Part shown: piece by piece, positions 5,240 through 6,546 of the stretch
How positions within the stretch are numbered: position 1 is the first letter of the stretch
Layout: each line of letters begins with the position of its first letter
Assembly (NCBI GenBank): GCA_902766415.1
Contig: CACXDR010000123.1
Coordinates: forward strand, 1-6,546
Direction of reading: 5' to 3'
DNA length: 6,546 nucleotides
Source: an uncultured Lachnospiraceae bacterium
Lineage (GTDB): Bacteria > Bacillota_A > Clostridia > Lachnospirales > Lachnospiraceae
Translations under genes and position numbers: made by a program
Notes under the pieces: generated by a model
What the model was told of the DNA's origin: nothing
Seen by the model: the letters and a program-made list of their open reading frames with translations, nothing else
Database searches by the model: none

Positions 5240-6481
5240 TTGTTGGAGATCAAACTTAATGAAGATGAAAATGCCGCGAAGATCATAGTTGTAGGCGTCG
5301 GCGGCGCCGGCAACAACGCAGTGAACCGCATGATCGACGGCAATATCGAAGGTGTCGAGTTCATCGGCATCAATACGGACAAGCAGGCGCTCCAGTTCTG
5401 CAAGGCCCAGACGGCCATGCAGATCGGAGAGAAGATCACCAAGGGGCTCGGCGCCGGCGCGAAGCCGGAGGTCGGCGAGCAGGCAGCTATGGAAAGCTCC
5501 GAGGAGATCAGCAGCGCGCTGAAGGCGGCGGACATGGTGTTCGTCACCTGCGGCATGGGCGGCGGCACAGGTACGGGCGCGGCCCCGGTCATCGCGAAGC
5601 TCGCGAAGGACATGGGCATCCTTACCGTCGGCGTCGTGACGAAGCCCTTCAAGTTCGAGGGCAGGCAGCGCATGAACAACGCGATCGCGGGTATCGAGAA
5701 CCTGAAGGCTTCCGTGGACACCCTGATCGTGATCCCGAACGACAAGCTGCTTGAGATCGTCGACAGGCGCACATCCATCACCGAGGCGTTCGGCAAGGCG
5801 GACGAGGTCCTCGAGCAGGCAGTTGAGGGCATCACCGACCTGATCAACGTACCGGGCCTGATCAACCTCGACTTCGCGGACGTCCAGACGGTCATGACGG
5901 ACAAGGGCGTCGCGCATATCGGTATCGGCCGCGCGCACGGCGACGACAAGGCGATCGAGGCAGTCAAGCAGGCAGTCGCTTCCCCGCTGCTTGAGACCAC
6001 GATCAACGGCGCGACCAACATCATCATCAACATTTCCGGCGATATCAGCCTGATCGAGGCGAACGAGGCCGCGAGCTACGTACAGGAGCTGGCAGGCGAG
6101 GACGCGAACATCATCTTCGGCGCCATGTACGACGAGAACGCGCAGGACGAGGCTTCCATCACGGTCATCGCTACCGGGCTTGACGAGAGCAGCACCGGCG
6201 TGACCTCCGTTGACAAGGTCATGTCCGGCTTCGGCAGGAAGGCTCCGAAGCAGGCGGCACCGCAGCAGGCTCCGAAGCGTGAGGCCCCGGCCCGCGAGGC
6301 AGCTCCGGCACCGGCACCGGCCGAGAAGAAGCAGGAGGCTCCGGCACCGGAGGCACCGGCTGCAGCGGCACCGGCACCGGCGCAGGCAGCACCGCAGGAG
6401 AAGCCGCAGTATACCTTTACCCCGCAGAAGAACCGCGACGTGCAGATCAGCATTCCGGAGTTCCTGAAGGGAAGAAAGTAA
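5240..6481 (+). CDS. ftsZ: Cell division GTPase FtsZ
   Basis: FtsZ is the tubulin-like GTPase that polymerises at mid-cell into the ring recruiting the divisome. The protein has 413 residues. Nucleotide-binding features are [15 protein letters not shown] (17-31), the tubulin signature GGGTGTG (107-113) in the context [16 protein letters not shown], and the T7 synergy loop [11 protein letters not shown] (209-219) with catalytic Asp211 and Asp214. The GTPase and C-terminal folds end near residue 317. From about 332 to 389 there is a disordered linker made mostly of Ala and Pro with scattered Lys, Glu and Gln. The C-terminal peptide [14 protein letters not shown] (400-413) carries the IPxFL core that binds FtsA, SepF and other partners. 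No ftsA is adjacent, so SepF is the likely membrane anchor (inference). The start is TTG at 5240, followed by a second TTG, and the early codons are AT-rich. The gene is the last of the cluster and is closed by a terminator. Confidence 0.99.
   Translation: MLEIKLNEDENAAKIIVVGVGGAGNNAVNRMIDGNIEGVEFIGINTDKQALQFCKAQTAMQIGEKITKGLGAGAKPEVGEQAAMESSEEISSALKAADMVFVTCGMGGGTGTGAAPVIAKLAKDMGILTVGVVTKPFKFEGRQRMNNAIAGIENLKASVDTLIVIPNDKLLEIVDRRTSITEAFGKADEVLEQAVEGITDLINVPGLINLDFADVQTVMTDKGVAHIGIGRAHGDDKAIEAVKQAVASPLLETTINGATNIIINISGDISLIEANEAASYVQELAGEDANIIFGAMYDENAQDEASITVIATGLDESSTGVTSVDKVMSGFGRKAPKQAAPQQAPKREAPAREAAPAPAPAEKKQEAPAPEAPAAAAPAPAQAAPQEKPQYTFTPQKNRDVQISIPEFLKGRK
6305..6380 (+). repeat. CCGGCACCGG repeats in the ftsZ linker
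   Basis: The decamer CCGGCACCGG occurs at 6305-6314, 6311-6320 (overlapping the first), 6341-6350 and 6371-6380. It encodes Ala-Pro runs of the disordered linker. The last three copies start at 30-base intervals. These repeats suggest that linker length has changed by slippage or small duplications that keep the reading frame. Confidence 0.7.
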
Positions 6482-6504
6482 GCACGGCAAGGCACTGAAA
6501 ACAG

Positions 6505-6546
6505 AAGGACGCTTTTTCGTGGGTTCACGGAAAAGCGTCCTTTTAT
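6505..6546 (+). terminator. Intrinsic terminator after ftsZ
   Basis: A 17-pair stem (6505-6521 with 6526-6542), containing one G-U wobble, closes a GGTT loop at 6522-6525. T residues start in the 3' arm and continue (TTTTAT) to the window edge, so the T-tract may be longer. It starts 23 bases after the ftsZ stop and marks the end of the transcription unit. Confidence 0.93.

Noticed and set aside
5213..6490. Minus-strand open frame of 425 codons opposite ftsZ, and the plus-strand Arg-rich frame at 6210-6467
   Set aside because: Both are shadows of ftsZ. The Arg-rich or Ala/Cys-rich composition comes from reading the Ala/Pro linker repeats in other frames.

Overview
The window is a compact stretch of a division and cell-wall (dcw) gene cluster, all on the + strand. 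It most likely comes from a GC-rich member of the Clostridia, probably Lachnospiraceae. The grounds are the order PBP - mraY - murD - ftsW - ftsQ/divIB - ftsZ, the absence of ftsA beside ftsZ, strong AGGAGG-type ribosome binding sites, and FtsW signature motifs of the Lachnospiraceae style (PEAQNDMIFSIICEELG). The family assignment is inference from memory of such sequences. No search was run.

Layout: 1-579 is the 3' end of a class B penicillin-binding protein (transpeptidase KTGTA box followed by a long acidic tail). 580-679 is a spacer with a strong hairpin and a plausible promoter. 680-1654 is mraY. 1655-1763 is a GC-rich spacer with CCCGGG-based inverted repeats. 1764-3116 is murD. 3117-3222 is a second GC-rich spacer with a large hairpin. 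3223-4374 is ftsW (spoVE-like). ftsQ/divIB follows after only 13 bases at 4388-5092. 5093-5239 is an AT-rich spacer with a candidate promoter. 5240-6481 is ftsZ, starting at TTG. A strong intrinsic terminator begins at about 6505 and runs to the window edge. No stretch longer than 147 bases lacks a gene.

How the genes work together: MraY makes lipid I and MurD adds D-Glu to UDP-MurNAc-L-Ala, so both feed lipid II synthesis. FtsW (SEDS glycosyltransferase) and the class B PBP form the septal peptidoglycan polymerase/crosslinking pair. FtsQ/DivIB is part of the divisome scaffold, and FtsZ is the cytoskeletal ring that positions the whole machine. The cluster lacks murE/murF between the PBP and mraY, and murG/murC between ftsW and ftsQ, so those steps must be encoded elsewhere.

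I found no evidence of a new biological system. The most interesting points are the acidic, PASTA-less tail of the PBP, structured GC-rich spacers inside the operon, a promoter overlapping a hairpin ahead of mraY, a short sequence shared by the mraY and ftsZ leaders, and tandem TTG codons at the ftsZ start.
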